Assembly: GCF_004963255.1 (NCBI RefSeq)
Contig: NZ_SUGA01000009.1
Span: 1 to 64,000 of the forward strand
Source: Mesorhizobium sp.
GTDB taxonomy: Bacteria > Pseudomonadota > Alphaproteobacteria > Rhizobiales > Rhizobiaceae
Direction of reading: 5' to 3'
DNA length: 64,000 nucleotides
Shown: positions 57,151-64,000 of the stretch, in pieces
How the letters are laid out: every line of letters begins with the position of its first letter
Numbering within the stretch: position 1 is the stretch's first letter
Program-made: the position numbers and the translations under genes
The notes under the pieces: generated by a model
Database searches by the model: none
What the model was told of the DNA's origin: nothing
The model's input: the letters and a program-made list of their open reading frames with translations, nothing else

Positions 57151-58179
57151 ATGAAAGCCTTCTATGCCGAAGAACAGAAGCGCCACGATCCCAAGGCTTT
57201 CCTTTCGAGCGGCGCACCGCAGCCCAATCCGGAAAGGCCGGAGCGGGTGGAGAGACTGCTGTCCGGCGCAAGATCGGCCGGTTTGACGGTCGAACGCCCG
57301 AAAAATCACGGGCTTGGCCCGGTCGCAGCGGTACATACCCCCGAATATCTCGACTTCCTCGAGCATATTTTCACGCGCTGGCAGCGCATCGAAGGCGCTT
57401 CGGCGGAGGTGATCCCGAACATCCACCCGATCGCTCGCAACGGCTCCTATCCGGCCTCGGCTGTCGGCCAGGCCGGCTACCATATGGCCGATACCGCCTG
57501 CCCGATCTCGGCCGAGACCTGGAACAGCGCGTTATGGAGCGCCTGGAGCGCGGTGGAAGCCGCTCAAGCCGTGATGGCCGGCGCGCCTTCGGCCTATGCG
57601 CTCTGCCGTCCGCCTGGACATCACGCTTTCGCCGATGTCGCCGGCGGCTTTTGCTTCATCAACAATTCGGCCGTGGCCGCGCAGGTTCTGCGCAAGAGTT
57701 CCGCCCGCGTCGCCATCCTCGATGTCGACCTGCACCACGGCAACGGCACGCAAGGCATCTTCTACGCCCGTCCCGATGTGCTCACCGTCTCGCTGCACGC
57801 CGATCCAGTGCGCTTTTACCCGTTCTTCTGGGGACATGCCGACGAGCGCGGCGAAGGCCCCGGCCTCGGCTACAATCTCAACCTGCCGCTGCCACGCAAG
57901 TCCAGCGACGCGGCTTTCCTCGAAGCGTTGGCGGCGGCCTTCCAGCGCATCCGCGCCTTCGCGCCGGAAGCGCTTGTGGTGGCACTCGGCCTCGATGCCT
58001 TCGAAGGCGATCCGTTCGGCGGCTTATCGGTGACGACGCCGGGCTTCTCGCGCATCGGCGAAGCGATTGCCGGGCTCGGCCTGCCCACGGTCATCGTCCA
58101 GGAAGGCGGCTATCTCTGCGATGCGCTGGGCGACAACCTCACCGCGTTCCTGACCGGCTTCGGCAGCAAAAAGGACTAG
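57151..58179 (+). CDS. Histone deacetylase superfamily amidohydrolase (acetylpolyamine amidohydrolase-like)
   Basis: The 342-residue protein has the zinc and catalytic residues of this superfamily: RPPGHHAF, DVDLHHGNGTQ and the late VALGLDAFEGDP. The N-terminal FYAEEQKRHDPKAFL and the overall length resemble acetylpolyamine amidohydrolases. It removes acetyl groups from amines. The ATG at 57151 has ggagga about 7 bases upstream; 57145 overlaps the GNAT stop. It is the last gene of the operon. Confidence 0.9.
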   Translation: MKAFYAEEQKRHDPKAFLSSGAPQPNPERPERVERLLSGARSAGLTVERPKNHGLGPVAAVHTPEYLDFLEHIFTRWQRIEGASAEVIPNIHPIARNGSYPASAVGQAGYHMADTACPISAETWNSALWSAWSAVEAAQAVMAGAPSAYALCRPPGHHAFADVAGGFCFINNSAVAAQVLRKSSARVAILDVDLHHGNGTQGIFYARPDVLTVSLHADPVRFYPFFWGHADERGEGPGLGYNLNLPLPRKSSDAAFLEALAAAFQRIRAFAPEALVVALGLDAFEGDPFGGLSVTTPGFSRIGEAIAGLGLPTVIVQEGGYLCDALGDNLTAFLTGFGSKKD

Positions 58180-58180
58180 C

Positions 58181-59449
58181 TCAGGAACGTTGCTGGCGCA
58201 GCATCGCGATCACGCGGTGCACGCTCTCCAGCGTCTCCTCGATCTCGGCCGCCGTGTTGTAGTGGGCAATGCCGATGCGCACGACACCCTGCTCGGCCGG
58301 AATGCCGAGTTGGTGGACGATCTCCCACGCGTAATTATGGCCCGACCACAGGAAGATATTCTCGGCGTTCATCTGCCGCACGATCGTTTCCGGCGCGATG
58401 CCTTCGATAGTGAAGGAAACAGTCGGCACCCGCTCGGCAACGCGCTCCGGATCGGTGATGCCGCGGATGATCAGGCCCTCGATATCGGAGAGACCTTCGA
58501 TCAATTGCCGGGCCAGCGCATTCTCGTAGGCGATCGAAACGTCGAAAGCCTTGGCGATCCGCTGCCGCCGCGATCCGCCCTCGCCGGCGGCAGCGCCTAG
58601 ATCGGCGAAATAGTCGATCGCCGCCGTCAGCCCGGCCATCAGCTCGATCTGCGGCGTGCCGAGCTCGAACCGCTCCGGCAGCCCGTTCGACGAACAGCGG
58701 CATTTGTACGGCTTGAGGCCGTCGACGACGTCGCGGCGCCCCCACAATATGCCCATATGCGGCCCGAAGAACTTGTAGGCCGAGCAGATCAGGAAATCGC
58801 AGCCGAGCGCCTGCACGTCGATCAGGCCATGCGGCGCGAATTGCACGGCGTCGACATAGACCAGCGCGCCGGCCTGCCTGGCAATCGCGGTCAGCGCTTT
58901 CACCCGGTTGATCGAGCCGGTGAGGTTCGATGCATAATTCAGCGCAACGAGCCGCGTCTTGTCCGAAAGCAGCGCCCTCAGCGCCGCCTCCTCCACCTGC
59001 CAGCTCCGCTCGTCGAAGGGCAGGAAGCGCACCACCAGGCCAAGATCCTCGGCAAGCTGCAGCCAGGGTGAGACATTGCCTTCATGGTCCATGCGCGTGA
59101 CGATGATCTCGTCGCCCGGCTTCATCGTGCGGCCGAGCGTGCGCGACATGTGGTAGGTGAGCGTCGTCATGTTCGCGCCGATGACAATCTCTTCTACGCT
59201 CGATGCGTTGAGGAAATCGGCCATCGCGGCATGTGCCCCGTCGACCACCTGCTGCGCAGCGACCGTCGTTTCGAAGAAGCCGCCCAGATTGGCGTTGGTC
59301 GAGAGCAGGCAGCGCGACACCGCGTCCGCTACCGTCAGTGGCACCTGCGTGCCGGCGGGATTGTCGAGATAGATGCGCCGGCGCCCTTTATCGGTCAGCG
59401 AAAGCGCCGGAAATCTGCCGCGCACGGCCTCGATCGGAAACTCTGCCAT
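58181..59449 (-). CDS. Cysteine desulfurase-like class V aminotransferase
   Basis: The 422-residue protein has the class V fold with RIYLDNPAGTQVP early, the VDAVQFAPH aspartate block and the PLP Lys in SAYKFFGPHMG. It fits the TIGR01976 cysteine-desulfurase-like set rather than NifS/IscS/SufS, and no Fe-S assembly genes are nearby. It converges with the deacetylase gene with one base between, and follows the aldo/keto reductase. The ATG at 59449 has a ggag site; a GTG is at 59458. Confidence 0.88.
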   Translation of the reverse strand: MAEFPIEAVRGRFPALSLTDKGRRRIYLDNPAGTQVPLTVADAVSRCLLSTNANLGGFFETTVAAQQVVDGAHAAMADFLNASSVEEIVIGANMTTLTYHMSRTLGRTMKPGDEIIVTRMDHEGNVSPWLQLAEDLGLVVRFLPFDERSWQVEEAALRALLSDKTRLVALNYASNLTGSINRVKALTAIARQAGALVYVDAVQFAPHGLIDVQALGCDFLICSAYKFFGPHMGILWGRRDVVDGLKPYKCRCSSNGLPERFELGTPQIELMAGLTAAIDYFADLGAAAGEGGSRRQRIAKAFDVSIAYENALARQLIEGLSDIEGLIIRGITDPERVAERVPTVSFTIEGIAPETIVRQMNAENIFLWSGHNYAWEIVHQLGIPAEQGVVRIGIAHYNTAAEIEETLESVHRVIAMLRQQRS

Positions 59450-59481
59450 CGTCTCCACCCCTTTTTTTCAGACGATTCCGA

Positions 59482-60549
59482 TCAAGGACACGGATTGCCG
59501 ACGCGCTGGTGAATGGCGTCGACCGCCTTCTGCATCTCTTCCGTCCAGGTGACGTCGACCGAGGAGAGTGCCGTCTCGAGCTGCGCGATGGTGGTCGCAC
59601 CGACGATGTTCGCCGTCACGAAGGGCCGGCTCGCCACATAGGCGTTGGCGAAGAGCGCCGGCTCCATGCCGAAGGAGCGCGCCAGCTCGTTGTATTGAAG
59701 CAGCACTTCCGCCGCATTCGGCGTCTCGTAACGCTGGCCGCGGTTGAAGAGCTGCGAGCGCGAGCCCTGCGGCCGCGCGCCATGGTCGTATTTGCCGGTC
59801 AGGTATCCCTGCGCCAGCGGCGAATAGGGAAGGAACGCGATCTCCTCGCGCTCGCAGACCTCGGCAAGGTTCACCTCGAAGGTGCGGTTGACGAGGTTGT
59901 AGGCATTCTGCAGCGAGGCGACGCGCGGACCCGTGCCCTTTTCGGCTTCGAAGACGAAGCGCATGACACCCCAGGAGCTTTCGTTCGAGAGACCGAGGTG
60001 ACGGATCTTTCCGGCCTTCACCAGTTCGTCGAAGACGGCTAGCGTTTCGGCAACGGGCGTCTCGCCTCCCGGAGTGCCTGCCGCATCCGTGCGCCGCGCC
60101 ACCGCTCCCACACGCGTCGGATTCGAGCCCCACGGAATGTCCCGATCCGGCCAGTGGATCTGGTAGAGGTCGATATAGTCGGTGCCGAGCTTGGCCAGCG
60201 ACTTCTCGACCGCGTCGAAAATGTCGGCGCGCACCAGCTTTGAGGGACGATCGCCGCGGAACCAGGTGTTGGCCGTGCGGCCGACCACTTTCGAGGCAAG
60301 AATGACCTTGTCACGGTTGCGATTGGCCTTCATCCAGCTGCCGATGGTCTTCTCGGTCCGCCCTTGCGTCTCGGCCTTGGGCGGGATCGGGTAAAGCTCC
60401 GCCGTGTCGATGAAATTCACCCCGCGCGAGAAAGCCAGATCCATCTGCGCGTGGCCCTCCGCCTCGGTGTTCTGCTGCCCCCAGGTCATCGAACCGAGGC
60501 AGATTTGCGAAACAAGGAGGTCGGTCCGACCGAGGCGGCGTTTATGCAT
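59482..60549 (-). CDS. Aldo/keto reductase (Tas-like)
   Basis: The 355-residue TIM barrel has GSMTWGQQNTEAEG at the start and the catalytic Asp, Tyr, Lys and His in FIDTAELYP, SKVVG and YQIHWPDRD, as in Tas and voltage-channel beta-subunit-like reductases. It reduces carbonyls with NADPH. The ATG at 60549 has ggag upstream. Its stop is 32 bases before the class V gene start, so the two may be one transcript. Confidence 0.9.
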   Translation of the reverse strand: MHKRRLGRTDLLVSQICLGSMTWGQQNTEAEGHAQMDLAFSRGVNFIDTAELYPIPPKAETQGRTEKTIGSWMKANRNRDKVILASKVVGRTANTWFRGDRPSKLVRADIFDAVEKSLAKLGTDYIDLYQIHWPDRDIPWGSNPTRVGAVARRTDAAGTPGGETPVAETLAVFDELVKAGKIRHLGLSNESSWGVMRFVFEAEKGTGPRVASLQNAYNLVNRTFEVNLAEVCEREEIAFLPYSPLAQGYLTGKYDHGARPQGSRSQLFNRGQRYETPNAAEVLLQYNELARSFGMEPALFANAYVASRPFVTANIVGATTIAQLETALSSVDVTWTEEMQKAVDAIHQRVGNPCP

Positions 60550-60666
60550 GGAGTTTCTCCGGCGGGAGTTTTGCGCGGGTAGCGCGGGGAGGAAATTCAA
60601 GCATAAAGCACAGGCTGGAGTTTCTCCAAGCCCGCAGTCTTCGACTTTTTTGCGTGAACTGCGCGG

Positions 60667-61245
60667 CTAGCGCCGCGCCCCGGCCAAGGCCCGTCGCTTC
60701 GCCTCGTCGATCAGCATGTTGGCCACCTGCATGCGGATCATGGCGCGCTGGCGCAGATGCGGCGCGACCCGGTCCGGGTGGTTGGCGAAAGCGAAATTGC
60801 GCCGGATGCGGCCGAAATCGGCATTCTTCGCCGGATGATCGAGGCCGAGCTCGCCGGCAATTGCTTCGGGATCGATCGACGGCAGCTCATCCTCGGGCCA
60901 ATGCTCTTCGCCCGCAAGCGTTAGTTTCGCCTGGTCGAGAAGTGCCGCGAACTCCGCGGCAAGATCGGCGCCGGATTCGCGGTATTCGGCGGCGACGCTC
61001 TCACCGGCAACCTTGATGCGGCCGGAATGAAGCTCATCAGCAACGGACAGATAGTCGAACGGAATAGACGGCCGGGCGCCCTCTTCCTCGCCTTTCTCCG
61101 AGGCAACGATCAGGTCGTCGAGCAACGAAGCGAAATCGAGCTTGTTCCCGGTGCCGATCTCAGCCTCCCTCTCGTGACGGCATGCATTGATGCCATTTGA
61201 AGATAGGGCGCCCTCGTTAAAAATGACTTCTGGCGACGTTAACAA
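60667..61245 (-). CDS. Conserved hypothetical protein with J-domain-like HPD motif
   Basis: The 192-residue protein ends in a helix pair around NFAFANHPDRV (about residues 149-159) that resembles helices II and III of DnaJ J-domains, which activate Hsp70. The first two-thirds are acidic and have no recognised fold. The start is uncertain: the frame opens with a TTG at 61245 without a clear ribosome site, and no internal ATG fits. Confidence 0.65.
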   Translation of the reverse strand: MLTSPEVIFNEGALSSNGINACRHEREAEIGTGNKLDFASLLDDLIVASEKGEEEGARPSIPFDYLSVADELHSGRIKVAGESVAAEYRESGADLAAEFAALLDQAKLTLAGEEHWPEDELPSIDPEAIAGELGLDHPAKNADFGRIRRNFAFANHPDRVAPHLRQRAMIRMQVANMLIDEAKRRALAGARR

Positions 61246-61277
61246 TTGCAGGCATTTTGCCGGCCGGAGCCATCAAG

Positions 61278-61311
61278 AAAAAAGCCGGACCGCATTTTTA
61301 TGCAGTCCGGC
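61278..61311 (-). terminator. Terminator-like hairpin, first of two
   Basis: Arms gccggac and gtccggc (61284-61290 with 61305-61311), extended by gcat/atgc inside, are followed on the minus strand by six T residues. No gene is seen just upstream on that strand. Confidence 0.45.
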
Positions 61312-61333
61312 AAGGTCGCCAGGAGTGGCGAGG

Positions 61334-61355
61334 AAAAAGCCGGCCAAGTGCCGGC
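61334..61355 (-). terminator. Terminator-like hairpin, second of two
   Basis: A gccggc-caagt-gccggc hairpin (61339-61355) is followed on the minus strand by five T residues. With the one at 61278 it makes a tandem pair that would end a minus-strand transcript from about 61360-61500. Confidence 0.4.
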
Positions 61356-61516
61356 ACCAACGCCTACGATTGAGCCTGCCGAAAAGTTTCGCGAAAAAAG
61401 CGATTGTGGCGGGAAAAATCTGATGCGGCATGGCAGCCATGCAATTGCTGCACTGCACAATTTCAACAAATCGCCTATACTTCGACGTTGGGAGGACCAA
61501 TAGGGGCTATTGAGTC

Positions 61517-61681
61517 ATGGGGTTCTTCACTGAAATGTTCGCTCGGCCACGGCCGCAAGAACACCAGCGTTACCGCGCGGCGCTCGCGCTTCTCAACGCG
61601 ATGAGCAATGCCGACCGCGCCGATATCGGCATCAAGCCGGCGGACTTTCCGCGCATCGCGCGCGAAATGTCGGCCCGCTGA
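61517..61681 (+). CDS. DUF1127-like small basic protein
   Basis: The 54-residue protein has the DUF1127 pattern: an aromatic and Arg-rich start (MGFFTEMFARP), a short helix with ALALLNAMSNADRADIGI, and a basic end. Small DUF1127 proteins in rhizobia affect phosphate and carbon metabolism and small-RNA turnover. A gggg run lies about 10 bases upstream of the ATG, and a hairpin follows. Confidence 0.72.
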   Translation: MGFFTEMFARPRPQEHQRYRAALALLNAMSNADRADIGIKPADFPRIAREMSAR

Positions 61682-61699
61682 ACAACGCCGAACCAAAGA

Positions 61700-61723
61700 G
61701 GTTTCCCGGGCTGCCGGGAAACC
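61700..61723. terminator. Bidirectional terminator
   Basis: A perfect 10-bp stem ggtttcccgg/ccgggaaacc (61700-61709 with 61714-61723) lies between the convergent DUF1127 and DUF1993 genes. It lacks long T runs on either side. Confidence 0.6.
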
Positions 61724-61740
61724 TTCAACCTGTTCAAAAG

Positions 61741-62247
61741 TCAGCGATTTCCGAGGAAAGTCTGCTTGCCGAGCGGCACGCCATTGTGGCGCAGGATGTC
61801 GTAGGCGGTCGTGACGTGGAAATAGAAATTCGGCATCGCGACATGCAGCAGGTACTGCAGGCCGGGCAGCGTGGTTTCGCGCCCGCCAAGCCTTAATTCG
61901 ACCGTTCGGTCCTCCGAACCTTCCAGATCGGCCGCCGAGAACGACGCCAGATGATCGAGCGTCTTGGCGATTCGGGCCTGCAGCTCGGCAAAGCTCGCTT
62001 CATTGTCCTCATATTTCGGCACCTCCCGGCCGGCGAGCCGCGACGGCGCGCCCTTGGCATGGTCGGTGGAGATCTGGACCTGCCTGGCCAGCGCGAACAT
62101 GTCCGGCGCCAGCCGCGCCGTGAGAAACACCTGCGGATCGATCTTGCGCTCGCCGGCATTCTGCTCCGCCGCCGTCAGCACGCTGGCCAGCGCCTTCAGC
62201 CGGGCGGAAAAGACGCCGACGGAAATATCGTACATGGAAATAGTCAC
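61741..62247 (-). CDS. DUF1993 family protein
   Basis: The 168-residue helical protein has the DUF1993 pattern with MYDISVGVFSARLKAL at the start, the DMFALARQVQISTDHAKG block and the late FYFHVTTAYDILRHNGVPLGK. The fold is DinB-like; the function is unknown. It is a single-gene unit. Confidence 0.88.
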   Translation of the reverse strand: MTISMYDISVGVFSARLKALASVLTAAEQNAGERKIDPQVFLTARLAPDMFALARQVQISTDHAKGAPSRLAGREVPKYEDNEASFAELQARIAKTLDHLASFSAADLEGSEDRTVELRLGGRETTLPGLQYLLHVAMPNFYFHVTTAYDILRHNGVPLGKQTFLGNR

Positions 62248-62389
62248 GAGTAATCTCCCAAGGCGGCCCCAGCGCCGCGGGCCGTGACCTAACGCCTCCG
62301 GCCACGATTCTTCAAGCGTTCATGCCTCCACGTCACCGCGCCGCCGCAATCGCCATGGTAGTATTTTCGTTATCGAGCGGAGATTCCCG

Positions 62390-63439
62390 ATGAGACATAT
62401 CTTTCTCGCTGCGGCTGCCTTCCTGTCCCTGTCCAGCATCGGCCAGTCCGCATTAGCAGCCGACGCGCCCTATATCGACGACAGGTCCAGCGCCGACGCC
62501 GTCATCCGCTCGCTTTACAGCGCCATCAATCGCCATGAATTCGCCCGCGCCTGGGGTTATTTCGGCGATACAAAGCCAGCCAAGGATTTCAACGCTTTCG
62601 TGAAAGGCTATGACGGCACCGATACCGTCGACGTCAAGACCGGCGCTGTATCGGACGAAGGGGCGGCCGGCAGCATCTATTACAGCGTCCCGGTCGCCAT
62701 CCAGGCCACCGACAAGAAGGGCGAGGCCAGGGTTTTCGCCGGCTGCTACACGGTCCGCCAGGTCAATGCGCAGATTCAGGAGCCGCCCTTCCAGCCGATC
62801 TTCATCGACAAGGGCGCGCTGAAGCCGTCGACTGAGGATTTCGACAGCGCCGTGCCGGCGAGCTGCGGCGACGGCCCGCCGCCGCCGAAGAAGGACGAAG
62901 CGCTGGAGCAGGCCAAGAAGGCGTTTCTCGCCACCTATGGCGGGCAGTGCGACAAACAGGATCCCGACGGCAAGCCGATCGGTGAGCCAGAGGTCCATTC
63001 GATCCACTACAAGGACAAGGACGCTCAAGCCGCCGACCCGGAGCGCGAGACGCGGCTGTTCCGCTTCTTCTGCTCGATGGCCGCCTACAACGAAACCGCG
63101 GTCTATTACGTCGCCGATGACGTCAACGGCGTGACCCAGTTGCAGTTCACCGAGCCGGATCTCGATATCCGCTACGAGAACAACAACAGCGAAGGCAAGG
63201 TCGAATCGATCCACATCATTGGTTTCAAGACCAGCGGCTGGGCGACCAACTCGGACTATGACGAGAACACGAAAACCATCACCACATCCGACAAATGGCG
63301 TGGTGTCGGCGATGCCTCGTCATCGGGGACCTATTTGTTCCGCAATGGCGATTTCTCGCTGGTCCAGTACGACGTCGATGCTTCCTATGACGGCGAGATG
63401 AATCCGCAGACGATCATCGACTACAACACGGCGCCTTGA
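62390..63439 (+). CDS. Secreted hypothetical protein (DUF1176-like C-terminal part)
   Basis: The 349-residue protein has a signal peptide (likely cleaved after ALAA at about residue 24), a first part (about 30-165) with a paired Cys in GCYTV and PASCGDG, and a second part (about 175-349) with two Cys that resembles DUF1176 proteins in its RLFRFFCSMAAYNE block. The role is unknown. Start by ATG after a cgga site. Confidence 0.7.
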   Translation: MRHIFLAAAAFLSLSSIGQSALAADAPYIDDRSSADAVIRSLYSAINRHEFARAWGYFGDTKPAKDFNAFVKGYDGTDTVDVKTGAVSDEGAAGSIYYSVPVAIQATDKKGEARVFAGCYTVRQVNAQIQEPPFQPIFIDKGALKPSTEDFDSAVPASCGDGPPPPKKDEALEQAKKAFLATYGGQCDKQDPDGKPIGEPEVHSIHYKDKDAQAADPERETRLFRFFCSMAAYNETAVYYVADDVNGVTQLQFTEPDLDIRYENNNSEGKVESIHIIGFKTSGWATNSDYDENTKTITTSDKWRGVGDASSSGTYLFRNGDFSLVQYDVDASYDGEMNPQTIIDYNTAP

Positions 63440-63454
63440 GCCTCGACAGAATGG

Positions 63455-64000
63455 TCACGGCGCTTTCGTCAGCATCCAGTTCAGTGTGCCGCGCCAGTCC
63501 ACCATGCGGATCGGCGTGCCATGTGTGCCGGTCTCGAACCGCACGAAGCGTGTCGGATAGGATTTTTTGGCCAGGATCGAGCGGAAGAAGGCTTCCTGTT
63601 TTTCCACCGGGAAGACCACGTCATGGCTGCCCTGGCCGAAGAACACCGGCACGCGGCGCTTGAAGGCAGGGCTGGTGAGAAAGCTGTCGTCCCACAGCGA
63701 TCCGAGCAGCAGCAGCCCGTTGATGCGGCCGCCCGTATCCTTGCGCGCGGCGAGCTTCCAGCAGATCATGCCGCCCATGGAGCCGCAGGCGACGAATATC
63801 TTCGCGGCGGGCGATTGTTGGGCGTAGTGATCGATGAGCGCAGCGACCTGCGCCGCGCCCTTGTCGCCGAAATCGGGGAAATCCGGCGAAAGGTAGAGGC
63901 CGTTATTGGCGGCCATCAGATTCTTGATGCGGTTGAAGTTGCCGCCGAAAGTAAAATCGTCGACGCCTTGCTTGCGGCTGCCGCCCTGCCCATGCAGGTA
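63455..64000 (-). CDS. Alpha/beta hydrolase, 5' end outside the window
   Basis: The frame continues to the window edge, giving the last 181 residues of a hydrolase whose N-terminus is missing. The visible part starts YLHGQGG, a family oxyanion block, and has CGSMGGM as a variant nucleophile elbow (the first Gly of GxSxG is Cys) and the late Asp/His in GSHDVVF and ETGTHGTP. It may be a phospholipase/carboxylesterase-type or prolyl-peptidase-like enzyme. Family is fairly sure, activity is not. Confidence 0.78.
   Translation of the reverse strand, partial: YLHGQGGSRKQGVDDFTFGGNFNRIKNLMAANNGLYLSPDFPDFGDKGAAQVAALIDHYAQQSPAAKIFVACGSMGGMICWKLAARKDTGGRINGLLLLGSLWDDSFLTSPAFKRRVPVFFGQGSHDVVFPVEKQEAFFRSILAKKSYPTRFVRFETGTHGTPIRMVDWRGTLNWMLTKAP

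Noticed and set aside
61246..61503. 85-codon plus-strand frame before the DUF1127 gene
   Set aside because: It runs through two hairpins and has no ribosome site or recognisable sequence.

Overview
The window looks like a chromosomal segment of a rhizobial alphaproteobacterium, most likely Mesorhizobium or a close relative. The reasons are high GC with matching codon use, a one-cysteine DksA, a giant growth-pole-ring (GPR-like) coiled protein, a B12-dependent class II ribonucleotide reductase, a YcjX/YcjF pair, and several families of short palindromic intergenic repeats of the rhizobial type. It is mostly core and housekeeping DNA. No rRNA, tRNA, CRISPR array, transposase or phage gene was seen. 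This identification is inference from gene content; no search was run.

Layout. 1-5.2 kb: the tail of an unidentified gene, dksA, a SixA-type phosphatase, ycjX-ycjF and two small envelope proteins. 5.5-10.5 kb: an AraC regulator with its MFS exporter, a CPA2 cation/proton antiporter and a DUF924 protein. 10.5-16.7 kb: a folP-folB-folK operon, a DUF922 protease-like protein, a DHA2 drug exporter, a ferredoxin with its NADP reductase, and an Hpt phosphotransfer protein. 17-23.4 kb: the 2135-residue GPR-like polar growth protein with DNA-level 108-bp repeats. 23.6-28 kb: an Mla/MCE lipid-transport operon (STAS-MlaE, MlaF, MlaD, accessory lipoprotein) ending in a small monooxygenase-like gene. 28-37.3 kb: dipeptide epimerase, MFS transporter, LpxH-like phosphoesterase, atypical SDR, malic enzyme, DUF2865 protein and gltX.

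37.3-41.8 kb: nrdJ with a long, elaborate leader. The leader has a DnaA box, NrdR-like boxes and a five-stem RNA structure. 41.8-43.5 kb: one AT-rich OLD-family ATPase/TOPRIM nuclease gene, apparently acquired and possibly anti-phage. 43.5-50.9 kb: VOC protein, orphan HicB, a FixK-box-preceded PPOX protein, GH25 lysozyme lipoprotein, Tim44-like protein, DUF2233 glycosidase, uppP and small conserved genes.

51-60.6 kb: a GFA protein, a 2OG-Fe(II) oxygenase, a ParB-like mini-protein, and then a compact five-gene operon: dimethylformamidase-like amidase, class III aminotransferase, DUF523, SSAT-like acetyltransferase and acetylpolyamine-amidohydrolase-like deacetylase. It abuts a cysteine-desulfurase-like enzyme and an aldo/keto reductase. 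The set reads as a pathway for an acylated amine or polyamine. 60.6-64 kb: small conserved proteins (HPD-motif protein, DUF1127, DUF1993), a secreted protein and a hydrolase cut by the window edge.

The most unusual features are the structured nrdJ leader, the 36-residue/108-bp repeats in the GPR-like gene, the ~140-170 bp inverted-repeat elements whose end overlaps the neighbour's TAG stop codon, the lone OLD-type nuclease gene, and the amine operon.
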